A DNA stretch of 64,000 nucleotides from Mesobacillus jeotgali (GCF_031759225.1 NZ_CP134494.1:1920501-1984500); one strand, 5' to 3'. Numbered from the stretch's first letter, positions 15,809 to 25,111 are shown. Numbers and translations: made by a program. Notes: generated by a model from the letters alone, not told the origin.

Positions 15809-17230
15809 TTACCAAGTATCTCCGCGCTCTTTTTTCAGTTCTTTCATTTTCTCGACCCAGTCATCCACTCTTTGCCTGATTTCCTTGCTTTCTGTGTCTG
15901 CTTTTTCGCGATTGGTTTTGCTCATGGCATAATGAAGTTCTTTCATGGCCTCGCTGCGTTCGAAGCCCCAATCCCTTAACTCGGAATATTGTTCATCTGT
16001 GACCCAGCCGTTCTCGGACATGATGGCGGCTGCGTCGATGATCCGGTGTGCTTCCTTTCTTCCAACGGTCCATAACTCAAGCGGGGACTTTTCTGCAACT
16101 TTATATTCAGCGACCATATCCCATCCGTCTGGTGCCATCGTAAAGGCAAATGCCAGGTCAAGGGTGGAGGGGAGCCACTCGTACTGGATCGTATTTTTCA
16201 ATTCCTCAGGGCTATCAGCTTTGAAGTATTCTCCGTTTCCGGCTTCAGCAACTGCCTTTAACTGATTCTCTGTTTCGCCATCAACATCAAACCCAATGAT
16301 ATTGACCGTACTTTCAGCATTCTTGGCAATCAGGTCCTTGCTTGCCTGGACGGGATCTCCATCACAGGTCTCCGCTCCGTCACTAACAATGTAAATCGTC
16401 GTGTTGCCCTCATAGCTGCTGCTCATTTCTGCGGCTTTATGAATGGCACCTGCAAGTGGTGTCCAGCCTTTGCTGTCAAAGGAATCGACCGCTCCGTGGA
16501 AAACTTCTTTTTCGTATTTTCCTATAGGATACACTTCCTCAATTCCTGAACAGGAAGCTCCTTTATCGGCATCTGAATCGGTTCCTTTATGACCATAAAC
16601 AAGCAGTGAAATCTCACTGGACTGGCCGATTGTTTTGGCGAAGCTTTTTACAGCGTCTTTGGCGATCTCCATTTTTGCCCGCCCATCCACTTGTTGAAGC
16701 ATACTTGAGCTTGCATCAAGAAGGATGATCGCTTTATCTGAAGCCTTCGTTTCATCATCTGTACTTTCAGACTTTGTCGGGTCAGGCAGGAAAGGCTCCT
16801 CGAAATGCGGTTCATAGTCCCTGGCATTCTCGATAATCTTTTTGTAGTGTGGACTGGCTAAAAGGGAAACAAGTCCTTTTTTAATCGTCTCTAAATCATC
16901 GGTTTCGTTAGCAAGCTGTTCAAGCTTTGCCGGCAGTTTGTTTTTCAACTCTGGATCCAGTTCTGGGGTATTGAAACCGATATCCTCTATATCTTTTTCA
17001 TAGCTCAGGTCGACCATCATCGAGCCGGGCTCCAGGGCTAGAAGGCTTTCTTCTGTTACTTCTAAACTTATATTCTTCAAGTGATCAAGGTTACTCCGCT
17101 TTGTTTCTTCCTTTTTGACAACTTCCTTAGCCGGTTGTTCGGCTACCACTTTCTCATCAGGTTCATCACTGCTGCACGCAGAAAGAACGAGTGACGTGAA
17201 TAACATGAATAACAGCGAATACCGTTTCAC
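15809..17230 (-). CDS. VWA-domain lipoprotein
   Basis: Start placed at GTG 17228-17230, because GAGGAGG stands just before it; the frame could extend to 17248 but would swallow that site. The signal peptide ends in the lipobox LSAC-S-S near residue 18, so it should be tethered to the outer face of the membrane. A von Willebrand A domain follows from about 165 to 345 with a MIDAS motif in ILLDASSSML. The last 100 residues are helical and charged. No partner is adjacent. Possibly a protein-interaction or metal-dependent adhesion factor. Confidence 0.8.
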   Translation of the reverse strand: MKRYSLLFMLFTSLVLSACSSDEPDEKVVAEQPAKEVVKKEETKRSNLDHLKNISLEVTEESLLALEPGSMMVDLSYEKDIEDIGFNTPELDPELKNKLPAKLEQLANETDDLETIKKGLVSLLASPHYKKIIENARDYEPHFEEPFLPDPTKSESTDDETKASDKAIILLDASSSMLQQVDGRAKMEIAKDAVKSFAKTIGQSSEISLLVYGHKGTDSDADKGASCSGIEEVYPIGKYEKEVFHGAVDSFDSKGWTPLAGAIHKAAEMSSSYEGNTTIYIVSDGAETCDGDPVQASKDLIAKNAESTVNIIGFDVDGETENQLKAVAEAGNGEYFKADSPEELKNTIQYEWLPSTLDLAFAFTMAPDGWDMVAEYKVAEKSPLELWTVGRKEAHRIIDAAAIMSENGWVTDEQYSELRDWGFERSEAMKELHYAMSKTNREKADTESKEIRQRVDDWVEKMKELKKERGDTW

Positions 17231-17389
17231 AAAAATCCTCCTCATCAAGTTTTCGCCTATGTAAAAACATCTTCATAGAGTTTAACATGATTCGTGAATA
17301 GATTTGAAGTAATTTCCATGGAAGATTACTATCATGAGTAAAAACTTCCCGAATGACAAAAAATGAGCAGTGACTAAGGAGGAATGACT

Positions 17390-17959
17390 ATGAATATGAT
17401 GGAACTTCCTGCACTGCTTGTTTTGGATGTTCAAAAGGGGTTTGACGATCCATATTGGGGAAAGCGGAATAACCCCGAAGCGGAAGGGAATATCGCAAGT
17501 TTATTGACAGAATGGCGGAATAGAAAAGGCCATGTCATCTATACGAAGCATCTTTCGCTTGACCCGGCCTCTCCTTTGCATCACCGAAAGCCACAGGGTA
17601 CTGAATTCAAGGATGTCGTAAAACCCTTGGAAGGGGAGGTTATTTTTACGAAAAACGTGAACAGCGGCTTCATTGGAACCGAGCTGGAATCGTACTTGAG
17701 ACAAAACAAGATAAAGTCAGTGGTGATTACCGGATTATCAACTCAACACTGTGTCTCGACAACGACCAGGATGAGCGGAAACCTCGGCTTCAATAGTTTC
17801 CTTGTGTCTGACGCAATTGCCGCTTTTGAAATCACGGACCACAAGGGAGTGAAGCACACTGCGGATTCCATCCAGGACCATGAATTGGCGATGCTTCAGA
17901 AGGAGTTTGCTACGATCGTTACTGCCAATGACCTGATTAGACAACTGAATCAAAAGTAA
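17390..17959 (+). CDS. Isochorismatase-family cysteine hydrolase
   Basis: 189 residues from ATG 17390, seven bases after AAGGAGG; the ATG at 17384 is too close. Triad residues are Asp13 (LLVLDVQKGF), Lys88 (IFTKNVNSGF) and Cys121 (GLSTQHCVSTTTRM). The STQHCVSTT turn and the C-terminal helix match family members annotated as cysteine hydrolases. Only low similarity to the paralogue at 5951, so the substrates likely differ. It stands alone and shares a perfect terminator with the convergent YqcI/YcgG gene. Confidence 0.85.
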   Translation: MNMMELPALLVLDVQKGFDDPYWGKRNNPEAEGNIASLLTEWRNRKGHVIYTKHLSLDPASPLHHRKPQGTEFKDVVKPLEGEVIFTKNVNSGFIGTELESYLRQNKIKSVVITGLSTQHCVSTTTRMSGNLGFNSFLVSDAIAAFEITDHKGVKHTADSIQDHELAMLQKEFATIVTANDLIRQLNQK

Positions 17960-17981
17960 AGCGCAGGAGCTTCCTGCGCTT
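17959..17981. terminator. Bidirectional terminator
   Basis: AAGCGCAGGA and TCCTGCGCTT form a perfect 10-bp stem over a 3-nt loop. Confidence 0.85.
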
Positions 17982-17982
17982 C

Positions 17983-18735
17983 TTAAGTGTTTTTGCCCAA
18001 AAGTTTCAGGAACCGATGGTAAGGGCATTTCGATAGGGAAGTATCGTCATCCCGAAGAAAATATTGGCGCCACTCAAAATTATCCTGTGCTCCGTATGTG
18101 TTCAGGTCAGGATGAATTGAGATGCTATCGTATTTCGCTAGCCTTTTTCTTACCTGAGACTTAATTCTCTTGGCATAGCTTTGAGATTTATTGAATTCCT
18201 GCAGAACCCAGCGCGGAGTAATCGCAAGCATCATCACGTCAAAATGTCTGCTCTTGCGGTTTTTATGTGCAGGGGTTGCACAATACATAAAATATTTCTC
18301 TCCATTGAAGCAGAATTCCCAGACTGGGTCGTGCGGGTCTTGTGGGATATCATTGGGCCATTCAAATGCATCCAATGCAGTTAAGCCTGAAAGATGCTCC
18401 CAGAAAATTTGTTCATATTCCTCGACAGGCGCATTCTTCATCGACTCTGGTGTTTCATAGAAAATAATCAAAGAAGTGTAATTGCCAAACTCCCTTGATT
18501 GTTCTGTATAGGTAGTCAATAAGCTTGCAAGCTCTTTGATCGTCGTGTCCCTCCTTGGATTTCCAACAAATCCATATCTAAGCTGATTCGTTGAAAATCC
18601 AATCGTTGCAGGTATGCAGGGGAAAGGTTTTTCTTTATCACTCATTTTCAGAAAGAATTTTTTAAGTGCTTGCTTTTCCCATTCCAGCAACTCACCTCGG
18701 GAGGAGGAACCATGTGTATACAAGCCATTCATCAT
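17983..18735 (-). CDS. YqcI/YcgG family protein
   Basis: Start at one of two adjacent ATGs (18733-18735 or 18730-18732) just after GGAGGTG; 250 residues from the first. Family-like segments include PFPCIPATIGFSTNQLRYGF near 38, WPNDIPQDPHDPVWEFCFNG near 125, and TPAHKNRKSRHFDVMMLAIT near 153. The family is of unknown function and common in Bacillus. A conserved Cys-His-Asp mix could be a catalytic site, but this is not established. Single-gene transcript. Confidence 0.75.
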   Translation of the reverse strand: MMNGLYTHGSSSRGELLEWEKQALKKFFLKMSDKEKPFPCIPATIGFSTNQLRYGFVGNPRRDTTIKELASLLTTYTEQSREFGNYTSLIIFYETPESMKNAPVEEYEQIFWEHLSGLTALDAFEWPNDIPQDPHDPVWEFCFNGEKYFMYCATPAHKNRKSRHFDVMMLAITPRWVLQEFNKSQSYAKRIKSQVRKRLAKYDSISIHPDLNTYGAQDNFEWRQYFLRDDDTSLSKCPYHRFLKLLGKNT

Positions 18736-18941
18736 AGTCACCTCCAATAGCTTCTACACTATATTCAAAATGAGGCTCGTGGGGGAGATGTCCCGGGACA
18801 AATGGGCAGCAACCCAGTTTTATGTATTAGAGCCAGCAGAATAATGAACATAGGGGAGCTTTTTGTAGTGGGTTTTTGTTTCATTTTGATCAAAGAGGAT
18901 AAATGGTAATATAAAGATAGCTAGAGTAAGGAGGGATTTCC

Positions 18942-19331
18942 ATGCAGCCAGTGATTTTATTCGATGGAGTTTGTAACTTTTGTGATGCGAGTGTCCAATT
19001 TATTCTAGACCGTGACGAAAAAGAGTTATTCCGTTTCGCATCGCTCCAGAGTGATGCCGGACAGGAATTGCTGAAGGAATATAATGTGCCTGATGATGTG
19101 GACAGCATGATTCTGATTGAGGATGGGAAGGTTTATTATAAATCTTCCGCCGCTTTGAGAATTAGTCGACATTTGCGCGGGGCATGGAAGCTTCTATATG
19201 TTTTTATGATCGTTCCGCCTCCAATCAGGAATGTGGTGTATGACCTAATTGCCAAAAACCGTATCAAATGGTTCGGCCAGAAGGACAGCTGTATGCTGCC
19301 TCCGCCCAATGTGCGGAAGAGATTTTTATAA
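18942..19331 (+). CDS. yuxK: Thiol-disulfide oxidoreductase-like DCC family protein (YuxK)
   Basis: 129 residues with AAGGAGGGATTTCC before the ATG. The family motif is at the start: ILFDGVCNFCDASVQFILDR, with the DxxCxxC pair (Cys11 and Cys14) in a thioredoxin-like fold. The end, FGQKDSCMLPPP, carries another conserved Cys. Members are thought to be thiol-disulfide exchange proteins, but no partner is established. Cytosolic by sequence; single gene. Confidence 0.88.
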   Translation: MQPVILFDGVCNFCDASVQFILDRDEKELFRFASLQSDAGQELLKEYNVPDDVDSMILIEDGKVYYKSSAALRISRHLRGAWKLLYVFMIVPPPIRNVVYDLIAKNRIKWFGQKDSCMLPPPNVRKRFL

Positions 19332-19334
19332 AGT

Positions 19335-19374
19335 AAAAAACGGAAAAGCTGAATGTCAGCTTTTCCGTTTTTTT
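19335..19374. terminator. Bidirectional terminator
   Basis: AAAAAACGGAAAAGCTGA and TCAGCTTTTCCGTTTTTT pair perfectly. It serves yuxK (+) and the FN3-like gene (-). Confidence 0.9.
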
Positions 19375-20695
19375 AGCTAGTGAAGGTAGAGTAGCGCCAG
19401 TAATGATTGGCCATTGGATCTGCCATCATTTCGAGCCCTTTGCTGTGAGCCTGGTGGATGACTTGCCATTCATCTGTTCCCGGCTCCTTAAGATAAACCT
19501 CGTGTTCAGGGGCCTGATCGTGGATTCCGACCAGATCGTATTCGTTGTCTTTATAAAAGGTTCCGCAAACATGGTAGTCAATGGCAGGGGAAACGACGAG
19601 CGGATTGCTGACAGAATGGTTCAGGTGAAACTTGACTCTGTCATCGTCTGTAAGCACCTTATCCAATTGAATTCCTTCGTCAGATGCCCTCGCTGTTTCT
19701 ATTGGTTCCTGTTCACTATTGAATGCCTCTGTTTTACCGGTAGCCTTGCTTAAAAGTGCAGACGGATTATCAGTGTCGATAAATATGTCGCCCCTTGTCC
19801 TGAATTCTGAGGACTCAGGATCGAATGAGCGATGATCGCCTTTAAAAATTTGATCCTGTGAAGCGGCATTCGGATTCTTAAGCCATTCTTCTTTTAAAAA
19901 TGTTGTGTATCTAAGCTGCCAGTTTCCTGGCTTAAGTTTGCTTTCCTGCGGAGATTTCAACAATCCGTTTATTGGTCCAATCCTTTTGGTGATAGTAAAT
20001 TCTTCATCAGCCGCCATTTCAGTAGAAGAATCTTTCTTGATTACCCCCACCGCATTGGCGATAACCGATTTCAGCTCCCATTTTACCTGATCGGAACGCT
20101 GCAAAGGCCGCCTGGCTTCGATTCTGTAAGTATGATCCTTATCATCGTCGATTTCTTTATCGGTAAAAGCGCAGGAAGTTACTGTTCCAAGCTTTACCCC
20201 GTTCCTGAAAATACTATATTCCGAAACACCCTCGATCGGTTCCCATTCAAAACTAATTTGACCAGGAATAACAATCGTGGTAATTAGCAAATCCTCGAGA
20301 ACATTCTCTCTTTCCTTGAAATCCACTGCAGTAGTTGTTTGGATTCGCATTCTGTCCATTGCATTGCCATGATCATCAAGGGTTTCTATACAGTATGTGT
20401 AAAGTGTCCCCGGAACAAGGTTTTGATCCACCAGCTTCGGTTCCAGTCCTTCGTATACGAGTTTATTACTTCGAAAAACACGATATGGCCTGTCAACACC
20501 TTTCCATTCAAGCTTAATATGTGTTGCAGCTTGCTCAATATTTTTAAGCATCCTTGAGTGGGAAGAAGCAGCAGTCTTGCGCCGGCGATTCCATTTGACA
20601 GCATATAGTGTCCCAGCAATGCCTAGAGCAGCAATCGGCAATATTTTGCCAGTTCGATATGATCTTAATGTTTGCAATTGGGTCTCATTATTCAT
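19373..20695 (-). CDS. Membrane-anchored protein with two FN3-like domains
   Basis: 440 residues. Residues 17-33 (KILPIAALGIAGTLYAVKW) are a membrane anchor followed by basic WNRRRK. Two beta-sandwich domains of fibronectin-III type follow at about 55-125 and 140-215; each has the pattern of a predicted Y-x-hydrophobic-R core (PYRVFRSNKLVYEGLEP and SEYSIFRNGVKLG). The rest, to 440, is an unrecognised domain; it may be the DUF3238-type domain seen with FN3 in Bacillus, which I cannot confirm. The protein probably faces the cell wall or, given the basic residues after the helix, the cytoplasm. Confidence 0.6.
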   Translation of the reverse strand: MNNETQLQTLRSYRTGKILPIAALGIAGTLYAVKWNRRRKTAASSHSRMLKNIEQAATHIKLEWKGVDRPYRVFRSNKLVYEGLEPKLVDQNLVPGTLYTYCIETLDDHGNAMDRMRIQTTTAVDFKERENVLEDLLITTIVIPGQISFEWEPIEGVSEYSIFRNGVKLGTVTSCAFTDKEIDDDKDHTYRIEARRPLQRSDQVKWELKSVIANAVGVIKKDSSTEMAADEEFTITKRIGPINGLLKSPQESKLKPGNWQLRYTTFLKEEWLKNPNAASQDQIFKGDHRSFDPESSEFRTRGDIFIDTDNPSALLSKATGKTEAFNSEQEPIETARASDEGIQLDKVLTDDDRVKFHLNHSVSNPLVVSPAIDYHVCGTFYKDNEYDLVGIHDQAPEHEVYLKEPGTDEWQVIHQAHSKGLEMMADPMANHYWRYSTFTS

Positions 20696-20926
20696 TCATC
20701 CACCACCTTGAGTTTTTTACTATTTACCCAAAGTAATGACGTTCTAATAGAATGTCTGTTGATTATGGGTTGGTAAAATAAGGGACAGCAAGTCTAGTAA
20801 ATTGGCTATTTATGAATGGCTTTTGTTATTTTTATGGTAATATAATATTTAATGAGATGGATTTGAATCTGAATGGTGATTTTCGATTTTACATATTTCA
20901 AGTCAAAGAATGTAGGAGCGTTGGCG

Positions 20927-21856
20927 ATGTTACGTTTAAAAGGAATACTTATGATTGTCATTGGAGCCATGCTCTGGGGGATGACGGGGTCGATCATGGA
21001 GTGGATGCTCGCAAATACTGAATTATCAGTACCTTTTATCCTGTCAATCCGGATGATGATTGCAGGAAGCAGTATCCTTGTGTTCCTGGCAATCAAAAAA
21101 GAAGATATTTTCACCGTGGTGAAAACGCCATACTGGCGGAATCAGCTTATCGTATTCAGCATTATTGGAATGGTCGGATTGCAATACACTTTTACGATGG
21201 CCATTGAAGCGAGCAATGCTGTCGTGGCAACCTTGTTGCAATTTTCCGCTCCAATCTTTGTGGTACTCTATGTTTCTTTTAATCATAAAAAATGGCCGCC
21301 GCGCTATCAGATGCTTGGCATCGCCGGTACATTGGCCGGGCTGTTCCTGTTATTGACGAACGGTTCCTTAAGCAATCTGCTGGTCAGTCCGGCCGCCTTG
21401 CTATGGGGAATCGCAGTAGGACTAACATTTGCTTTCTATACACTTTATCCGGCTCGCTTAATGAAGGAATGGAGCGTATTGGCGATTGTTGGCTGGAGCA
21501 TGTTGTTTGGCGGAATTGTCCTGGGAGTAATCAACCGAGTTTGGATGAGCAATGAATGGCTTATTTTAACTCAGCCAAAGATTATTTTCATCATGACGAT
21601 CTCGATTTTCTTCGGCACACTGGCCTTCCTGCTGTTCTTAGGCAGCATGAACTATATAACCGCTGTTGAAACTAGCATTCTATCAAGTGTTGAGCCTTTA
21701 ACCGTAATGGTCATTTCAGTGATATGGTTTGATACGATGCTCAAAAGCGTCCAGCTGATGGGAGCGATGATCATGCTAATCTTCGTGACCTGGCTGTCGA
21801 TCGGCGATAAGAAAGCATCAGTTGAAGGACGGGTTGCTAAGCAGAATAATAGTTAA
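20927..21856 (+). CDS. EamA family transporter
   Basis: 309 residues from ATG 20927, which TAGGAG supports; the longer frame from 20873 has no ribosome site. Ten helices in two EamA halves. Characteristic pieces are GAMLWGMTGSIMEW near 13, ATLLQFSAPIFVVLYVSFNH near 90, and NYITAVETSILSSVEPLTVM near 238. It should export a small metabolite by proton antiport, substrate unknown. It belongs to a different subgroup than the DMT protein at 7131. Confidence 0.85.
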   Translation: MLRLKGILMIVIGAMLWGMTGSIMEWMLANTELSVPFILSIRMMIAGSSILVFLAIKKEDIFTVVKTPYWRNQLIVFSIIGMVGLQYTFTMAIEASNAVVATLLQFSAPIFVVLYVSFNHKKWPPRYQMLGIAGTLAGLFLLLTNGSLSNLLVSPAALLWGIAVGLTFAFYTLYPARLMKEWSVLAIVGWSMLFGGIVLGVINRVWMSNEWLILTQPKIIFIMTISIFFGTLAFLLFLGSMNYITAVETSILSSVEPLTVMVISVIWFDTMLKSVQLMGAMIMLIFVTWLSIGDKKASVEGRVAKQNNS

Positions 21857-21864
21857 TCATTTAG

Positions 21865-21890
21865 AGCCGCCAATCTTGGCGGCTTTGTTT
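21865..21890 (+). terminator. Terminator of the EamA gene
   Basis: AGCCGCCAA (21865-21873) pairs with TTGGCGGCT (21876-21884), followed by TTGTTT. Confidence 0.8.
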
Positions 21891-21920
21891 ATTTGTAGGC
21901 GAGTAGAAATTCCTTGTTGT

Positions 21921-22117
21921 GTGAACCAGGCAAGATTAGAGAAAACTGTATTGGTTTTGTCTGAACCCAAAGCAACTTCAGACAAAACCAGAGGAAGCAG
22001 CCGGAAATTTTTCCGAACCCCAAGCAACTTCGGACAAAACCGGAGGAAACAGCCGGGAATTTTTCCGAACCCCAGGCAACTTCGAACAAAATAGGAAGAT
22101 ATCCTCTAGAACAATCT
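21921..22117. repeat. Intergenic tandem array, 52-bp unit with TCCGAA...TTCGGA dyad
   Basis: Units beginning C(T/C)GAACCC start at 21961, 22013 and 22065, exactly 52 bp apart; a degenerate unit starts near 21921. Each contains a dyad TCCGAA-11-TTCGGA (or a close variant) followed by ACAAAACCGGAGGAA and a T-rich tail. It lies between convergent genes. Confidence 0.88.
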
Positions 22118-22133
22118 TAGGATACTTTATGTC

Positions 22134-22556
22134 CTAATCGAAAAACTCCATATGTCCTTTTTCTTGTTTGTAATAGTCAATTCTATCCTGTAAGGTCCCC
22201 GTATGGAACTCGAATTTATGCCCATCTGGATCCGTAAAATAAATAGACATTTTATCTTTTTCATTTCTTATCCGGCCTGGTAAAATGTTCACTTCTAAAT
22301 CTTTTAACCTTTTATACATTGGTTCAAAATCTTCTTCATTGATTGAAAAAGCTATATGTGTATAGGATTGGTTAATTTCTTTACCAGGTATGTCATTCTC
22401 AACATTCAGGGCAAGCCATATACCATTAAGATCGAAGTAAGCGGTAGTTTTACCTTTTACTAATAATTTTGCATTAAATACGTTCTTGTAAAAAGCAATT
22501 GATCTTTCTAGATCAGAAACAGAAAATAATAAATGGTTAATACCCTTGATCTCCAC
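22134..22556 (-). CDS. fosB: Metallothiol transferase FosB (fosfomycin resistance)
   Basis: Start at GTG 22554-22556 (140 residues), matching the usual FosB start and preceded by GAGGTGA. Glyoxalase-fold protein with metal ligands His8 (GINHLLFSV), His67 (SYTHIAF) and Glu116 (GHKFEFHTG). The end, TLQDRIDYYKQEKGHMEFFD, matches Bacillus FosB closely. FosB opens the fosfomycin epoxide with bacillithiol or cysteine in an Mg/Mn-dependent reaction. Chromosomal fosB is common in Bacillaceae, and nothing here suggests a mobile element. Confidence 0.95.
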   Translation of the reverse strand: MEIKGINHLLFSVSDLERSIAFYKNVFNAKLLVKGKTTAYFDLNGIWLALNVENDIPGKEINQSYTHIAFSINEEDFEPMYKRLKDLEVNILPGRIRNEKDKMSIYFTDPDGHKFEFHTGTLQDRIDYYKQEKGHMEFFD

Positions 22557-22717
22557 TTTTCTCACCTCAAAATAATATCTATAAATAAGATATCAAAATA
22601 GGCGAATCCCTTGTCGGTTTCTTGATAAATTTCTAAAAAACTGAACGGTCCCTTTAAAAAGTGAAGGGTTTTTCTTCATCGATGTGGAAATTAAAGGAAG
22701 TGAAAGGAGAGATAAAA

Positions 22718-23476
22718 ATGATTAAAAGATATACTTACCAGGCCAAGCCTGAAAGATTAGATGATATTAATAGGTTCTTTCATACACATATTTATCCGAT
22801 TCAAATTAAAAATGGAGCAAAATTAATAGGTCGCTGGGTGAATGACACCAAGAACGAGATTTTGGTTATCTGGGAATATACCAGCAAGGAGCAATATGAA
22901 AGAATCGAAAGTCTACTCAAAAGTGTGAAACCTTACGATATGGATTTTTACACAGATGCAGACGAAGATTTCATGTCTTCCACTGCCCCATACCCTTCGG
23001 CTTATCATCCACCTAAACATTTATTGTCTGTTAGTGGGTATGTCACAAATCAAGATGGAGAAGTTCTTCTTGTCAGGAATTTTCACCGTTCAGACACTAT
23101 GGAAATGCCTGGCGGCCAGGTTGAGGAAGGCGAAACATTGGAGGCGGCCATTCATCGCGAAGTATTCGAAGAAACGGGAATTACTGTGAATTTACTTGGA
23201 ATAACCGGTATTTATCAAAACGTAACGATCGGGGTTACATGTGTAGTCTTCAGAGGTGAGTATCAATCTGGTGAAGTAAGAACAGCAGAGGGAGAAACTT
23301 CAGAAGTCTTTTTCACTAAATTAACGAGAGAAAATATAGAACAATTTATTACAAGAAAACAATTTAGGGACAGGGCTCTTGACGCAATGGACGCAAACTA
23401 CATTCCTTATGAAGCATTTAAAGCAAGACCATATGAACTAATCAGGAGGTTTGATGTGATAAAAGAGTATAGCTAG
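22718..23476 (+). CDS. NIPSNAP-like domain fused to a Nudix hydrolase
   Basis: 252 residues from ATG 22718, which has AAAGGAGAG upstream; the frame upstream lacks a ribosome site. Residues 1-75 resemble a NIPSNAP/antibiotic-monooxygenase-type ferredoxin fold (KRYTYQAKPERLDDINRFFH). Residues about 102-250 are a Nudix domain with a full box at 132-155: GGQVEEGETLEAAIHREVFE then ETGI. Nudix enzymes cleave nucleoside diphosphate derivatives. The substrate is unknown, and the role of the N-terminal domain is inference. Confidence 0.8.
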   Translation: MIKRYTYQAKPERLDDINRFFHTHIYPIQIKNGAKLIGRWVNDTKNEILVIWEYTSKEQYERIESLLKSVKPYDMDFYTDADEDFMSSTAPYPSAYHPPKHLLSVSGYVTNQDGEVLLVRNFHRSDTMEMPGGQVEEGETLEAAIHREVFEETGITVNLLGITGIYQNVTIGVTCVVFRGEYQSGEVRTAEGETSEVFFTKLTRENIEQFITRKQFRDRALDAMDANYIPYEAFKARPYELIRRFDVIKEYS

Positions 23477-23569
23477 CTTAAAACGAATGTATTGTTACTC
23501 TTTCACGCAGTTTCAGGGTATATTAGAAATATCCAAAGGGATTTCTATTGACTTATAGGGGAGAGTATT

Positions 23570-24067
23570 ATGTCATTTAAAATAACGGCTAAGGGAGAGC
23601 AGCTGGTTCTCCAGCAAATTGACAATTTGGAACAAGAGCTGAAGCAAGTGCGGTTTGATAAAAATATTGCCTTCAATGCGTGTGGGGACGATAAGATTGC
23701 TAACCCTAATTTTCATAAATTGGAGCAGGATGAGCGTATATTAGTTGAACGGATTCAGGAGATTCAGCATGTGTATAAGACAGCGGAACTGATTAAGGTT
23801 GATGAGCCTAATACTGAAGAAGTAGAAATTGGATCAATCGTGAAGTGCTCGTTTGAGTACCCCGATTTTACCGAAGAAGAAGTGTACGAGATCGTCGGTT
23901 ACGGCGAATCGAATGTAGAGGAGAACAAAATCTTCTATGACACACCTGTTGCTAAAAAATTGATAGGGCTGAAAATTGGTGACGAAACGGTTATGTCAGT
24001 ACCATCTGGAAAAGTGAAATGCAAGGTTTTGAAGATGTATCGTGGATGGGAAGATGTTGAGGTCTAA
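23570..24067 (+). CDS. GreA/GreB-family elongation factor paralogue
   Basis: 165 residues. A coiled-coil N-terminal half (about 1-75) precedes a Gre-type FKBP-like C-terminal domain (about 85-160), with EVEIGSIVKCSFEYPDFTEE at its start and SPVAKKLIGLKIGDE-type residues (here TPVAKKLIGLKIGDETVMSV). Canonical GreA has a conserved acidic pair at the coiled-coil tip (DFxE); here the tip region reads NACGDDKIANP, so the pair is shifted or changed. It may compete at the RNA polymerase channel rather than stimulate cleavage. Single gene. Confidence 0.75.
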   Translation: MSFKITAKGEQLVLQQIDNLEQELKQVRFDKNIAFNACGDDKIANPNFHKLEQDERILVERIQEIQHVYKTAELIKVDEPNTEEVEIGSIVKCSFEYPDFTEEEVYEIVGYGESNVEENKIFYDTPVAKKLIGLKIGDETVMSVPSGKVKCKVLKMYRGWEDVEV

Positions 24068-24136
24068 CTTTACCTAAGTAGCGGCGTTGGTCCAAAGGGA
24101 TTGACGCTTTTTTTGTATGCAGCGTAATAAGCGGGC

Positions 24137-24170
24137 TTAAGCTTGGAGCTTTTTTAGACTCCAAGCTTAA
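24137..24170. repeat. Perfect 12-bp inverted repeat
   Basis: TTAAGCTTGGAG (24137-24148) and CTCCAAGCTTAA (24159-24170) pair perfectly over a 10-base T-rich loop. It lies between the convergent Gre-like and PIG-L genes and may end either transcript, although a T run follows only at a distance. Confidence 0.7.
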
Positions 24171-24244
24171 ATGAGAGGTTTTTTAGATGTTATCAATTTC
24201 TATAACATAGTAGTTTTCAAAAATGCCTAATTCAATTTCTGAAA

Positions 24245-25111
24245 TTATTTAGATTTGACCAAATGATAATACTCGCGGTCGAAGATTCGGTAATAAATCC
24301 ATGAAGGGACTTTGTCATGGTACGGCTGTACGCTTGCAACGGTTTTCCATTGTGTTTCATGTGCAAGCAGTACATGTTTGCGTGCAGATGCCTCGGAAGC
24401 CATCGGGAAGGCGATTGTTGGTTCAGGCAAGCCTTTATCCCGTGGGTAACGCTCTTTGAAAGTAGGGGATAGCTTGAGTGCAAGGTCAATCATTGGCTGT
24501 GGAAGTGTGGCGAAATATAGCCTCTTCACGGAGGAATCTTCTTTTTCCATTTCCTCCGTCACGACTTCTCTTGTCAACTTGCTCATCACTACATGATCAG
24601 GATGTCCGTATAAACCGACTACATCATCGTAGGTAATGACAGTTGTAGGCTTATATTGATCAATTAGTTTTTTAATTGTTTTCTTGATGTCCTCATGATC
24701 CGCATCAGCCAGGCCGCTGTCAGGATAATCATAAACTTCAAGATGATCAATATTGAGGATGCCCGCTGATTTCTCCAGTTCCTTCGTCCGTGTTTCGCCC
24801 AGTTTTTCCTTAGGCACAAGCCCGCCAGTTCCGCCAGCTTCACCTCTGGTAAAAGTAGCGAGGACAGAGGTAACATCTTTATCCTTATTCAATTTGTGGT
24901 ATGTCCCCGCAATCATGATTTCATCATCCGGATGAGCAAAGATTGCCATAATCTTTTTCGGGTCACCTTCAGGAAAAAGTTCCTCTGAAACAGTGATATC
25001 CTCATCATTCACATAAAAATTAGCATACATTACCGCTCCAGCGACCAACACCACCAGCAGACCGACAGTTGAGAGCAGCAAAACAAACAAAGGTTTCTTC
25101 CATTTTTTCAT
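24245..25111 (-). CDS. Membrane-anchored PIG-L family deacetylase
   Basis: 288 residues. A signal-anchor helix at about 8-29 places the enzyme outside the cell. The zinc motif AHPDDE (His60, Asp63) and the later HPDH (near 172) are complete. PIG-L/LmbE enzymes deacetylate N-acetylglucosaminides. BshB of bacillithiol synthesis is a soluble relative, so this secreted form more likely acts on cell-wall or exopolysaccharide sugars. Two kilobases from fosB, but no functional link is shown. ATG preceded by AAAGGAG. Confidence 0.83.
   Translation of the reverse strand: MKKWKKPLFVLLLSTVGLLVVLVAGAVMYANFYVNDEDITVSEELFPEGDPKKIMAIFAHPDDEIMIAGTYHKLNKDKDVTSVLATFTRGEAGGTGGLVPKEKLGETRTKELEKSAGILNIDHLEVYDYPDSGLADADHEDIKKTIKKLIDQYKPTTVITYDDVVGLYGHPDHVVMSKLTREVVTEEMEKEDSSVKRLYFATLPQPMIDLALKLSPTFKERYPRDKGLPEPTIAFPMASEASARKHVLLAHETQWKTVASVQPYHDKVPSWIYYRIFDREYYHLVKSK

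Noticed and set aside
24245..25111. Bacillithiol deacetylase BshB near fosB
   Set aside because: The protein has a membrane signal-anchor and would be outside the cell; BshB is cytosolic.
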